Source of the DNA: Dyella humicola
GTDB taxonomy: Bacteria > Pseudomonadota > Gammaproteobacteria > Xanthomonadales > Rhodanobacteraceae
DNA: 64,000 nt
NCBI RefSeq assembly: GCF_026283945.1
Contig: NZ_JAPDPC010000001.1
Coordinates: 2,046,001 to 2,110,000 of the forward strand
Direction: 5' to 3'
This document shows positions 1-7,984 of this stretch, piece by piece (position 1 is the stretch's first letter; every line of letters starts with the position of its first letter). The translations under genes and the position numbers were made by a program. The notes below the pieces were generated by a model. That model was not told the DNA's origin. It was given only the letters and a program-made list of their open reading frames with translations, and ran no database searches.

Positions 1-934
1 CCGGATTGGCGAGCACGATGCGTGCGCGCTGCGTTCGCGTGGTCATGTCGAGATCGGGCAGTAACGTTTCCACCTTGCCGTGAAAGGCTTGCCCGGGCAG
101 GGCATCGACGTGGACGGTGACCGGTGTATCCGCGTGCACCGTGCCCGCCACCGCTTGCGGCAAGGCCGCCTCGACCCACACCGTGGACAGCCCGTTGATG
201 GTCATCAGTGTTTGCCCGGCATTGACGCGCTGACCCTCACGCACATCCAGCGTGCTGATCACGCCAGCTTGCGGTGCATGCAAGGTGATTTGGCCGCCAC
301 TTCCGATCGTGTGGCCATCGCCCGGCGACAGACCGAGCGCCTGCAGGCGTTGTTGCGCCGCGCCGCGCAAGGCTTTGGCTTCGTCTGACTGGACGTGCTG
401 CAAGGCCTGGGATTCGGCTACGGCGCTGCTCCACTGCGGCGCGAGCAAATCGGCCAGCGGGGCACCGGAAGCGACGTTCGTATACGGCGCGCGTGCATAC
501 AGCTTGCTCACCACCGCGTCCACGCGCGCGCTGACGACGACGGCCTGGCGCAGATCCCAGCTGATCGTTCCTGGCACCTGCACGCTCGCCGGTAACGCAC
601 GACGTTCGACCGCTGTGGTGCGCACGCCCAGGTTCTGTACGGTGGCCGAATCGATGTGTACAACGCCCTGGTCGGTGCCGGTATCAGCGTACTTGGGGAT
701 CATCTTCATACCCATCGACGACAAGCCGGGCTTGTCATGATGCTCGGCAGGAATCATCGGGTCGTACCAGTACAACGGCTTGGCGCTTGCAGCCGGCGCT
801 GGCGATCCCGTGTTGGCGGGTTGATCGGCGGGAGACTCTGCCGAACCGCTGCCGTGGCGGCCTGCCCAGTAGGCGATGCTCGCCGTAACCAGCAGCACGA
901 TAAGCGTGAAGGGAATCAAGAGTGCGCGCTTCAT
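1..934 (-). CDS. cusB: RND efflux periplasmic adaptor, CusB-like (partial)
   Basis: Periplasmic membrane-fusion protein that would link an inner-membrane RND pump to the TolC-type channel encoded just upstream. The C-terminal part runs off the left edge; about 311 residues are visible. Residues 1-25 form a membrane anchor or signal (MKRALLIPFT start). Residues about 53-82 resemble the heavy-metal-binding segment of CusB-type adaptors (YDPM...DKPG...MGMKMIPKY), with Met and His residues but without the usual Cys pair. Barrel-sandwich and lipoyl-like hairpin sequence follows. Its ATG overlaps the stop of the channel gene (ATGA), so the two are translationally coupled. Copper or silver as substrate is inferred from the family and the upstream gene. 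Confidence 0.85.
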   Translation of the reverse strand, partial: MKRALLIPFTLIVLLVTASIAYWAGRHGSGSAESPADQPANTGSPAPAASAKPLYWYDPMIPAEHHDKPGLSSMGMKMIPKYADTGTDQGVVHIDSATVQNLGVRTTAVERRALPASVQVPGTISWDLRQAVVVSARVDAVVSKLYARAPYTNVASGAPLADLLAPQWSSAVAESQALQHVQSDEAKALRGAAQQRLQALGLSPGDGHTIGSGGQITLHAPQAGVISTLDVREGQRVNAGQTLMTINGLSTVWVEAALPQAVAGTVHADTPVTVHVDALPGQAFHGKVETLLPDLDMTTRTQRARIVLANP

Positions 935-2223
935 GGGGTATCCCCCTCGGGCAGCAGATAGGTCAAGGCTGCCCAGGCGCGACCGTATTCGGTCAGCATG
1001 CGGGCATAGTCGGTGTGGTGGGAAATTTCGTCACGGCGCGCTTCCAGCAAGGGCTGGATGTCACCGCCACCGCGATAGGCCGCCAAGGCCAGCGCAGTGC
1101 GATCGTTCGCTTGCGGCAATAGTTGGTCGAGGTGCCGACGCGCTTGCCGTCCTAGTGCGTCCCATTGTGCCCAGGCAGCCTGCACGGCTTCGATTTGCTG
1201 TCGCCGCGCATCGTCGTGTTCGGCACGCACGGCATCGAGATCGTCGGCACGCGCGCTGATACCGCGGTCCTGCCGATTGCGAGTGAATAACGGCAGGCTC
1301 ACGCCGACCTGCAACGACACCATGTCAGACAGGCCGCGCACGCGGGAGCCGTAAGTGAAGCCGACACTCCACTCGGGATGCTTCTCGGCCTTGGCCGCCT
1401 CCAGGGCGGCTTCGGCGGCGTGTTCGCGAGCGGGCCAGTCGAGGAGGTTGCCTTGCTGATCGAGGCTGGCAAGCAGGGAAGACTCGTCGTGCGGAAGCAC
1501 GGTGAAGTCCGGCGCGTCGCCCAGCGGCTCCTTGACCGGAGTACCAAGCCATCGCCCCAAGGCCGCCCGCGCCTGAGATTCGCGCGAGGTCGCGTCGTCG
1601 ATACGGTTTTCCAGATCGAGCGCTTCCGTGCGCATGGCCAGCACGTCGGCCGCCGAGCCGGTTCCACTACGCAATCGCGCTTCGGCGATCGTGACGTCCA
1701 CGGCCCACTCGCGCCGCATGGCCTGCAGCATCTCGGCTTCGTGGTGAGCGCCCCACGCACTGATCCAGGCGGCGGCGACCTGTTGCTTGATCGCGAGTCG
1801 GGTCATCACGGTGGTCGATGCGGCTTGTTCGACATGGGCGCCGGCGGCGTCACGCTGTGCCTGCCGCTTCGCGCGCGAAGGCAACACCTGGGTAAGTCCG
1901 ACGGTGCGTTGGGTCTGGGGGTCGCCACCGGCGGTAAACGCGCCCGGCCCCTGGATGGCCAGGTCCTCGATGCCGACAACGAGTTGGGGATCCGGCAAGG
2001 CACCCGCGCGCCCAGCTTCTTCTCGGGCTGCATCTTGAGAGGCAAGGCGCGCGTCCAGAAGGGGCGCGTGCTCTGTGGCCTTGCGTGTTGCGGCCTCCAA
2101 GGTCAGGGCCGTTGTGGACTCGTCCGCCCAAGCGGGTGACGTGGCGAGACATAGGGCTGCGCATACATGGCACAGCCAGCGACGTGCCGGGAAGGCACGC
2201 GTCCAGATTTGATGCGAAAACAT
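931..2223 (-). CDS. TolC family outer-membrane efflux channel (CusC/CzcC-like)
   Basis: Outer-membrane channel component of a tripartite metal efflux pump, 430 residues. A signal sequence ending near SPAWA (about residue 33) precedes two outer-membrane efflux protein repeats rich in Ala, Glu and Arg helices (for example TLEAATRKATEHAPLLDARL and the AEARLRSGTGSAADVL region), which are typical of TolC-fold proteins. It lies between the small exported copper-associated gene and the CusB-like adaptor on the same strand, and its stop overlaps the adaptor start. Role and location are known for the family; the metal specificity is inferred. Confidence 0.85.
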   Translation of the reverse strand: MFSHQIWTRAFPARRWLCHVCAALCLATSPAWADESTTALTLEAATRKATEHAPLLDARLASQDAAREEAGRAGALPDPQLVVGIEDLAIQGPGAFTAGGDPQTQRTVGLTQVLPSRAKRQAQRDAAGAHVEQAASTTVMTRLAIKQQVAAAWISAWGAHHEAEMLQAMRREWAVDVTIAEARLRSGTGSAADVLAMRTEALDLENRIDDATSRESQARAALGRWLGTPVKEPLGDAPDFTVLPHDESSLLASLDQQGNLLDWPAREHAAEAALEAAKAEKHPEWSVGFTYGSRVRGLSDMVSLQVGVSLPLFTRNRQDRGISARADDLDAVRAEHDDARRQQIEAVQAAWAQWDALGRQARRHLDQLLPQANDRTALALAAYRGGGDIQPLLEARRDEISHHTDYARMLTEYGRAWAALTYLLPEGDTP

Positions 2224-2295
2224 GACAAGCTCCGATCACAAAACCGTACGGGCCATGCACGCAGGCATGACCGCCGAGTGGCTAGTGATCGAGGG

Positions 2296-2715
2296 CTAAA
2301 TCAACAGCGAGCAGAACCGCAACGTGGGCGGTGGCTCGGGACGGCGCAGCGCAAAGTCCGGCAACGGCACTTGCTCAGGCGCATGCACGATCGTGCCTGC
2401 CAGCATGGGCGATGCCGGCGGCAGCAGGAGTGGCGGAACCGTTGGTACACGTGCGTCAGGCCTCGACGTCACGTGACTACTGCAGTGCTCGGTACACCGC
2501 GGATCTGGACTTGAATGGACGTGCTTGGATGCGGACGGCGCTTTTGAGGCCATGCCCATCGCGGCACATTCGCCGGTCAACGCCGCATCGACCGGCACCG
2601 CTGGTAGCGTGCAGACGTAACTCGCCATGGCCAGCTGCTGGAACAGCAGACAAAACAGCACCGTCCCTATCCAGAGGATGCGGCGACGACGACTTGGGTG
2701 GAAACGTCTGGACAT
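2296..2715 (-). CDS. Small exported protein of copper efflux operon
   Basis: About 139 residues from the ATG (MSRRFHPSRR). One hydrophobic segment near residues 15-33 acts as signal or anchor. It is followed by a His/Cys/Met-containing stretch (TGECAAMGM, SKHVHSSPDPRCTEHCSSH) and a Pro-rich tail ending PTLRFCSLLI. Proteins of this layout often head copper RND operons in this group of bacteria, but no enzymatic role is known to me. It is first in the operon with the channel and adaptor genes. A TTG 30 bases further upstream is an alternative start. The metal-ligand residues suggest periplasmic copper binding; this is inference. Confidence 0.6.
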   Translation of the reverse strand: MSRRFHPSRRRRILWIGTVLFCLLFQQLAMASYVCTLPAVPVDAALTGECAAMGMASKAPSASKHVHSSPDPRCTEHCSSHVTSRPDARVPTVPPLLLPPASPMLAGTIVHAPEQVPLPDFALRRPEPPPTLRFCSLLI

Positions 2716-2724
2716 GGCCGACGT

Positions 2725-2756
2725 ACTATAGCCCAGCGGGATCAAGGTTTTATCAA
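2725..2756 (-). promoter_or_regulatory. Candidate MerR-type promoter of the efflux operon
   Basis: On the minus strand a TTGATA hexamer (2756-2751) and a TATAGT hexamer (2730-2725) are separated by 20 bp, the overlong spacing typical of MerR/CueR-controlled metal promoters. The -10 lies only 9 bases before the ATG at 2715, so the message would be almost leaderless if this ATG is used. The spacer shows only a weak dyad, so CueR control is a suggestion. Confidence 0.3.
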
Positions 2757-2780
2757 GCGATTTGTATCGTTTTGTAGCAG

Positions 2781-2797
2781 GGTCAGGGCTGCTGACC
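2781..2797. repeat. Inverted repeat upstream of efflux operon
   Basis: GGTCAG and CTGACC flank a 5-base spacer, about 75 bp upstream of the first efflux ORF. It could be an operator or a small hairpin; no partner regulator is visible in the window. Confidence 0.3.
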
Positions 2798-2816
2798 TGA
2801 TGGGCATGAAGCAGTA

Positions 2817-2846
2817 GTGCAAATCCAGATTCACATGGATTTGCAC
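2817..2846. terminator. Hairpin downstream of DUF1801 gene
   Basis: Perfect 11-bp inverted repeat (GTGCAAATCCA / TGGATTTGCAC) with an 8-base loop, about 50 bases past the stop of the minus-strand DUF1801 gene. There is no clear U-tract, so termination is likely but not certain. Confidence 0.4.
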
Positions 2847-2897
2847 GTCTACTCTTTCCATTTGCCTTTCACAGTTGCGCGAAACCAGGTCATGGAT

Positions 2898-3317
2898 TCA
2901 CGCTGTTTTGCTTTTGCTCGCCTTGGCACGAGCACTCGCGGGCGCGTTCTTCTTCAACTTTGTCAGGTTGTATTCAATCGCAGCGTGGACAAGGTTTTTC
3001 AGCGCACGCTTGTTGATCTTGTCGCCCTCGAAGAAGTCAATCGCTCGCCATGTGCCGCCTTCGAGCCCCGCGTTGAACAGCTTGTCGGGATCTGCAAGCT
3101 GCGCGCCGTGGGAAAAGGTCAGCTTCACCTTTTCCTTGTGGGCATTACCGACTGCGATCATGCCATCGCGCTTCCACACCGGGCTTCCCATCCATTTCCA
3201 CTCCTCGACGATGCCCTTGTCAGCGTCGAGGATGACCTTGCGGACCTCGGCGAGCGTCTTGCCGCGCCAGTCCGTGATGCCTGCGATCAACTGGTCAATG
3301 CGTTCCGATGCGTTCAT
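2898..3317 (-). CDS. DUF1801 domain-containing protein
   Basis: 139 residues from ATG 3317, chosen because a strong GAGGAGGAT ribosome site precedes it (3321-3329). The family signature is visible: an N-terminal helix (ERIDQLIAGITDWRGKTLAEVRKVIL), then EEWKWMGSPVWKRDGMIAVGNAHKEKVKLTFSHGA, and a basic Lys/Ala-rich tail (KLKKNAPASARAKASKSK). DUF1801 proteins are small cytosolic proteins with a frataxin-like fold and no firmly assigned reaction. Downstream of the VOC gene on the same strand, 54 bases away, so probably co-transcribed. Confidence 0.8.
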   Translation of the reverse strand: MNASERIDQLIAGITDWRGKTLAEVRKVILDADKGIVEEWKWMGSPVWKRDGMIAVGNAHKEKVKLTFSHGAQLADPDKLFNAGLEGGTWRAIDFFEGDKINKRALKNLVHAAIEYNLTKLKKNAPASARAKASKSKTA

Positions 3318-3371
3318 GTCATCCTCCTCACTCTGTCGGCCCAATCGAATGGCGATGGATGAGTGCAAGAC

Positions 3372-3782
3372 TCAGCGCAGCTGCTGGATGCGGATCATGT
3401 TGCCGGCGGGATCGCGGACGGCGCAGTCGCGGACGCCGTACGGTTGATCGGTCGGCTCCTGGACGATATCGGCGTCACTGGCCTGCAAGCGTTCGAAGGT
3501 CCCTGCGAGGTCTTTGGTGGCCAGGAGGATGATGCCGAACGTGCCCTTGGCCATCATCTCGGCGATGGTGCGGCGTTCGTCATCCGTGATGCCGGGGCTC
3601 GCTTCCGGCGGATACAGCACGATGGACGTGGCGGGCTGGCCCGCCGGGCCGACCGTGATCCAGCGCTTGCCACCGTAGCCGACGTCGCCACGGACTTCGA
3701 AGCCAAGGGTGTCCCGATAAAAGGCCAGTGCCGCGTCCGGGTCATTCTGCGGGAGGAAGCTAGAGTGAATGGTGATGTCCAA
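3372..3782 (-). CDS. VOC family protein (glyoxalase/bleomycin-resistance fold)
   Basis: 136 residues starting at TTG 3782, preceded by a GAGAGAG-rich site. Beta-alpha-beta-beta-beta modules are recognisable: the N-terminal module with NDPDAALAFYRDTLGFEV and the C-terminal one with DIVQEPTDQPYGVRDCAVRDPAGNMIRI, the usual ending of the superfamily. Metal-ligand positions cannot be assigned with certainty. An AraC-type regulator lies directly upstream on the same strand, a common pairing in which the two share control. The substrate is unknown. Confidence 0.8.
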   Translation of the reverse strand: MDITIHSSFLPQNDPDAALAFYRDTLGFEVRGDVGYGGKRWITVGPAGQPATSIVLYPPEASPGITDDERRTIAEMMAKGTFGIILLATKDLAGTFERLQASDADIVQEPTDQPYGVRDCAVRDPAGNMIRIQQLR

Positions 3783-3821
3783 AGCAATCTCTCTCTCGAT
3801 GGGTGGTGAGGTCCACGGCGA

Positions 3822-4271
3822 TCAGTCTAGTTCCGGCTCGCGGGCGGGCGCTTCTCGATTCCTGATCGGTCGCGTCACCTGTCGCGCCAGGCACGACGGC
3901 ATCCCCACGGTCGCCTGCGCCTCCTGGCGCCGATAGGCGCCGGGCGACAGGCCGACCAGCTCGGTGAAGCGCGTGGTGAAGGTGCCCAGCGAAGCGCAGC
4001 CCACCGTGAAGCAGACGTCGGTGACGCTGAGGTCGCCGCGACGCAGTAGCGCCATCGCCCGCTCGATGCGCCGCGTCATCAGATAGGAGTAGGGAGATTC
4101 GCCGTAAGCGAGCTTGAACTGGCGGCTGAGATGTCCTGCCGACATATGCGCGCCACGGGCCAGCGCCTCCACATCCAACGGCTGCGCGTACTCCCGGTCG
4201 ATGCGGTCGCGAACGCGCCGCAATCGTGCAAGATCACGCAGTAGCTGTGTCGTGTCAGGTCTGCTGGTCAT
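3822..4271 (-). CDS. AraC family transcriptional regulator
   Basis: 149 residues from ATG 4271. Nearly the whole protein is the double helix-turn-helix DNA-binding domain: helices around LDVEALARGAHMSAGHLSRQFK, the YLMTRRIERAMALL linker helix, and the second HTH VTDVCFTVGCASLGTFTTRFTELVGLSPGAYRR. It lacks the large N-terminal sensory domain, so it may respond to no ligand or through a partner. It probably controls the VOC gene 39 bases downstream. A longer frame extends upstream to 4628 but runs through the neighbouring membrane-protein gene, so the short start is preferred. Confidence 0.85.
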   Translation of the reverse strand: MTSRPDTTQLLRDLARLRRVRDRIDREYAQPLDVEALARGAHMSAGHLSRQFKLAYGESPYSYLMTRRIERAMALLRRGDLSVTDVCFTVGCASLGTFTTRFTELVGLSPGAYRRQEAQATVGMPSCLARQVTRPIRNREAPAREPELD

Positions 4272-4342
4272 CGACTTGATCGTGTCACGTCGTACCGGAG
4301 CGCTCAAGCCGGTTGCCTTTTGCGTATACCGTGCAAGCCTCG

Positions 4343-5131
4343 TCAACGCTGGCGCGCGCCAACGGCGAGCCAGGGGCTGCCGCGATATGAATCGGCCACT
4401 ACCCAGGCGCTGGCCGTGAGCGCCCAGGAGATGATGGTTTCGCTCCATTGGAAGGCATTGGCGCCAGCCGCCACGATGGGTATCCACACCAGCAGGGTGA
4501 AGATGCCCATCTGTAGTGCCGAGAGGGCGGCTGCCAGCCGTGCATACGCGCCGATGAGCATTGCCACGCCCGCCGCGATGAAAGTGCCGCCGAAGAAGTA
4601 CGCCCAGGCCATGTGCCATGGCAGCCAACCCGGAACCAGCGCGGCGGTCTCGTGGGCATAGCGGAAATGGGCGAGGCCGAAGGGGATCATGGCGAGGCCG
4701 TAGAGGATTCTCGCGATGCGCAGACCCTTGTCGCCGGTGGCGAAACCGAGGCGCCGTCTATCCCAGTCAGCGGCGAACCACGCATACAGTACCCAGGCGC
4801 CCGCCACGACTACGGCCGTTTCACCGCAGCCCGACCAGGAGTCTTGCGACGTGGGCGAACGAACGATGGCGACCGCTCTGAACAGCAGCAGCCAGAGCAC
4901 GAGCCACGCGAGCAGCGCGCGGGCAGCGGAGGCGGCGGTGCGCTGCCAGAGCAAGCCAAAGCCCGATGCGAGGGAGATGAAGGCGCAAAGATAGGCCAGG
5001 ATGGCGCGTGCGGGTACATCCTTGGGCACCGGTGCCCATACCGGGGTGAAATCGCCTTTGATCAGGCCCAGGATGCCGAGGGCGATCATGGTTGCCGCAA
5101 AGACCGCCTGTCCCACGCTTGCGATGCGCAT
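4343..5131 (-). CDS. DoxX-like integral membrane protein
   Basis: 262 residues from ATG 5131, with GAGGAG six bases upstream; a GTG one codon earlier is possible. About seven to eight hydrophobic segments are visible (for example [92 protein letters not shown]). The arrangement and [30 protein letters not shown] resemble DoxX or DUF4267-like proteins. Function unknown. It sits 71 bases upstream of the AraC gene on the same strand. Confidence 0.65.
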   Translation of the reverse strand: MRIASVGQAVFAATMIALGILGLIKGDFTPVWAPVPKDVPARAILAYLCAFISLASGFGLLWQRTAASAARALLAWLVLWLLLFRAVAIVRSPTSQDSWSGCGETAVVVAGAWVLYAWFAADWDRRRLGFATGDKGLRIARILYGLAMIPFGLAHFRYAHETAALVPGWLPWHMAWAYFFGGTFIAAGVAMLIGAYARLAAALSALQMGIFTLLVWIPIVAAGANAFQWSETIISWALTASAWVVADSYRGSPWLAVGARQR

Positions 5132-5668
5132 CACCGACTCCTCAAAAGCGCTAACGGCGGACCGTTCTCATGATTCTGCCACGGGTCTGGAAGGCTGGAC
5201 TCGACGACGTCAGATCGTCGGCAAAGTCCCGCCAGCGGGGTTTGGCGCACGATTTACTCCCGACCCAAGGGCGGAACTACAGGTTCACGCGTGGCCAACG
5301 TAGGGAGGACGACAGTACAACGTGATTCACGCTTTCTTTATCACGGTTTCATTATTCGTCTTGGCCGGGCGACGATGCTTTGGGTCATGGCCGCGTGAAC
5401 GTGCGAAGACGGTTTGGTGGCGTGCATCCGGATTTGTGTTGTCGCTGGTAGAGATGGATCGATACGCATAGCTGGGGCTTTGAGAGCTTGGGGTCGATGA
5501 TGGGTTGCAGGTGCAGCTGACCCTGCTGCTGAGCGTGCTCAGGTAACGCGAAGCCTTGGCGTGCTCCGTTACAACCGTTCGTTGATAGGGCATGAGTTGG
5601 AGATGTCGAGCCCACGGAGCGGACCGTCGAGTCCGCGACGTTCCATCATTCATCCAAGGCAACACGTC
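5132..5668. other. Long intergenic region before the cellulose operon
   Basis: 536 bases between divergent genes without a convincing gene. It contains an AT-rich patch near 5320-5355 suited to a promoter and a GCGGAC/GTCCGC inverted repeat (5619-5636) 33 bases upstream of the bcsB ATG. Open frames on both strands here lack coding character. The bcs promoter is expected in this stretch, but I cannot place it exactly. Confidence 0.5.
5619..5636. repeat. Inverted repeat upstream of bcsB
   Basis: GCGGAC and GTCCGC separated by CGTCGA, which is itself partly symmetrical. It ends 32 bases before the bcsB start codon. A leader hairpin or an operator are both possible. Confidence 0.3.
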
Positions 5669-7981
5669 ATGTGGTTCTCTCATCGTGTTCGTCTACGCGT
5701 CCTGCTCTTGGGTTGTGCGTTGGCTTTCGGTGCTACTGCGCTGGCCGGCGGTAACCAGAACGGCGACAAGCCCGGCGCTGTGATCAAGGCACCCGTGTCA
5801 GCGGCTTCCAGCGCGCCCGCGCAAGCGAACAGCGAAATCGCTACGACGCCAGGCGCAGCGCCTGGTTACACCCGTCAGCTTTCCTTGAGCCAGATGGGTG
5901 CCTATGGCGCGATCAGGCTGCGCGGTACAGACCCGACCGGCACGTTGAATGTGTCGGTTCGCAACGACGAGGTGGTGACGGCGGCCAAGCTCACGCTGGT
6001 CTATACCTATTCGCCCGCGTTGATTTTCGAACTCTCGCACCTGAAGGTTTCCCTCAACGGGGAGATCGTCACCACGCTTGCGCTGGATAAGACCCTGGCC
6101 GGCCAGCCCGTGACCAAGGTGATCGATCTCGATCCGCGCTTGTTCACCGACTTCAATCGCATCGACGTGCAGATGATCGCGCACTACACGCTCGATCACT
6201 GCGAAGACCCGTACCACTCCTCGCTGTGGGCCAATATCAGCCCCGGCACGCAGCTGAGCCTCACCACGTCCCGGGTTAGCTTGCCCAACAATCTGGCGCT
6301 GCTGCCGGCGCCGTTCTTTGATCGTCGCGACAATCGACGTCTGACCGTGCCGTTTGTGCTGCCGGCCCACGTCGATGCGTCCACGCTGCGCGCCGCGGGT
6401 GTGGTGTCTTCGTGGCTTGGGGCGCTGGCGCAGTACCGCGGCGCGCGTTTTCCCGTATCGCAGGCGCCGCCGGCGGATGCCCATGCGATTGCCTTCGTCC
6501 TGCCGAACGCACAACCCGCGGGGATCAGCCTGGGCGAGATCAAAGGGCCCACCGTGATGGTGATGGTCAATCCTGCCAGTCCCGCTGACTCCGGCTTCAA
6601 GCTGCTGGTGATCGCGGGGCGCGATGCCAACGAATTGCAGTTGGCCGCCAATGCCCTGGTACTCGGTCAGGTGGGTATGTCGGGCAGCGCGGCCATCGTG
6701 AAGACCATTGATATGGGTCCGGCGCGTCGTCCTTACGACGCGCCCAACTGGGCGCCAGTGAACCGTCTGGTGTCATTCAAGGAGCTCGTTACCGATCCGC
6801 AGCAGCTGCAGGCGTCGGGTTTCAACCCACCCGCCATCCGCGTCGACATGCACCTGCCGCCCGATCTGTTTGCCTGGGCCCGCCATAGCGTGCTGCTGGA
6901 CGTGCACTACCGATATACCGCGCCTTCGATATTCAACGACTCGATGCTCAACGTCGGCATCAACGATCAGCTGTTACGTTCGGTCCGCTTGCGGCCGGCG
7001 AGTCCTTCGGGTGTGGAGCGGCAGATCAACGTGCCGCTGCTATCGGGCTCGGAAGCGCGCGGCGAGGAGGAGGTTCGCGTGCCGGCGCTGCAGATTGGCG
7101 GCACCAACCAGTTCCAGTTCCAGTTCCATCTGGATTCGGAAAAGACCGGGCTGTGCGCCTCCGCCGCCAGCGACGGCGCGCGCGCCGCGGTCGATCCCGA
7201 ATCCAGTATCGACTTCAGCCAGTTCGTGCATTACACGTCGATGCCGAACCTGGCTTTCTTCGCCAATAGCGGGTTCCCCTTCACGCGCATGGCCGATCTG
7301 GCTGATGCCGCCGTCGTGGTGCCCGACGCGCCGGACGCCAAGGAAATGGAAGCAGCGCTCACCATACTGGGGCAGATGGGACGCTGGAGTGGCCTGCCTG
7401 CGCTGCGCGTCACCATGGTGCCTGCCAGTGCAGTGGAGTCGGTACGCGATCGCGACTTGTTGATCATCGGCACGGGGTCGTCAGGAGAGCTGCTGGCGAA
7501 ATGGGGCCAGGGCTTGCCGATGTTGATCGAGCGTAGCCGCAACGAGCTGGCATTGCGCGACCAGGCTGGCGTCAGCAGCCGCGTGATGAAGGCCCCAACG
7601 GGTCGCGCCGCCCTGATCGTCAATGGTCCCACCGCTGCGTTTGTGGGCTTTGAATCGCCTCTCGCCCGCGGCAAGAGCGTGGTGGCGCTGGCGGCCAGTT
7701 CGTCGGACCAGCTTGATCGCCTGCTCGATGCGCTGGGCGACGACACCAGCGTCAGCGACGTTCGTGGCGATCTCACCGTGGTGCGGGGAAAGATCGTCAC
7801 CGGGCTGCGTGTGGGTGACACTTACTTCGTTGGCCATCTACCGTGGTATGCGTGGCTGTGGATACATATTTCCCGGTATCCCGCGCTGATGGCGCTCGCC
7901 GGCGTCCTGGCAGGCCTGTTCGTCGCACTTACCGTGTTCTGGGCCTTGGGTCGCATTGCCGCGCGTCGTCTCGACAGGTGA
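5669..7981 (+). CDS. bcsB: Cellulose synthase periplasmic subunit BcsB
   Basis: 770 residues from ATG 5669; the frame is open upstream but the signal peptide (MWFSHRVRLRVLLLGCALAFGATALAGG) fixes this start. BcsB is the periplasmic partner of BcsA and guides the glucan through two carbohydrate-binding and two flavodoxin-like domains. Family features include the long beta-rich body with ALYPAPFFD-like LALLPAPFFDRRDNR and LFAWARHSVLLDVHYRY, and a single C-terminal transmembrane helix (about residues 735-765, YPALMALAGVLAGLFVALTVFW) that docks to BcsA. It is first in the operon, with bcsZ three bases downstream. In many other bacteria bcsA comes first. Confidence 0.95.
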   Translation: MWFSHRVRLRVLLLGCALAFGATALAGGNQNGDKPGAVIKAPVSAASSAPAQANSEIATTPGAAPGYTRQLSLSQMGAYGAIRLRGTDPTGTLNVSVRNDEVVTAAKLTLVYTYSPALIFELSHLKVSLNGEIVTTLALDKTLAGQPVTKVIDLDPRLFTDFNRIDVQMIAHYTLDHCEDPYHSSLWANISPGTQLSLTTSRVSLPNNLALLPAPFFDRRDNRRLTVPFVLPAHVDASTLRAAGVVSSWLGALAQYRGARFPVSQAPPADAHAIAFVLPNAQPAGISLGEIKGPTVMVMVNPASPADSGFKLLVIAGRDANELQLAANALVLGQVGMSGSAAIVKTIDMGPARRPYDAPNWAPVNRLVSFKELVTDPQQLQASGFNPPAIRVDMHLPPDLFAWARHSVLLDVHYRYTAPSIFNDSMLNVGINDQLLRSVRLRPASPSGVERQINVPLLSGSEARGEEEVRVPALQIGGTNQFQFQFHLDSEKTGLCASAASDGARAAVDPESSIDFSQFVHYTSMPNLAFFANSGFPFTRMADLADAAVVVPDAPDAKEMEAALTILGQMGRWSGLPALRVTMVPASAVESVRDRDLLIIGTGSSGELLAKWGQGLPMLIERSRNELALRDQAGVSSRVMKAPTGRAALIVNGPTAAFVGFESPLARGKSVVALAASSSDQLDRLLDALGDDTSVSDVRGDLTVVRGKIVTGLRVGDTYFVGHLPWYAWLWIHISRYPALMALAGVLAGLFVALTVFWALGRIAARRLDR

Positions 7982-7984
7982 TGC

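Noticed and set aside
5300-5668. c-di-GMP riboswitch in the bcsB leader
   Set aside because: The conserved GEMM core and tetraloop receptor were not seen.
5327-5683. Minus-strand frame of 118 codons upstream of bcsB, considered as a transposase remnant
   Set aside because: No recognisable motif, no ribosome site and Ser/Thr/Arg-rich shadow composition; not enough for a gene or an IS remnant.
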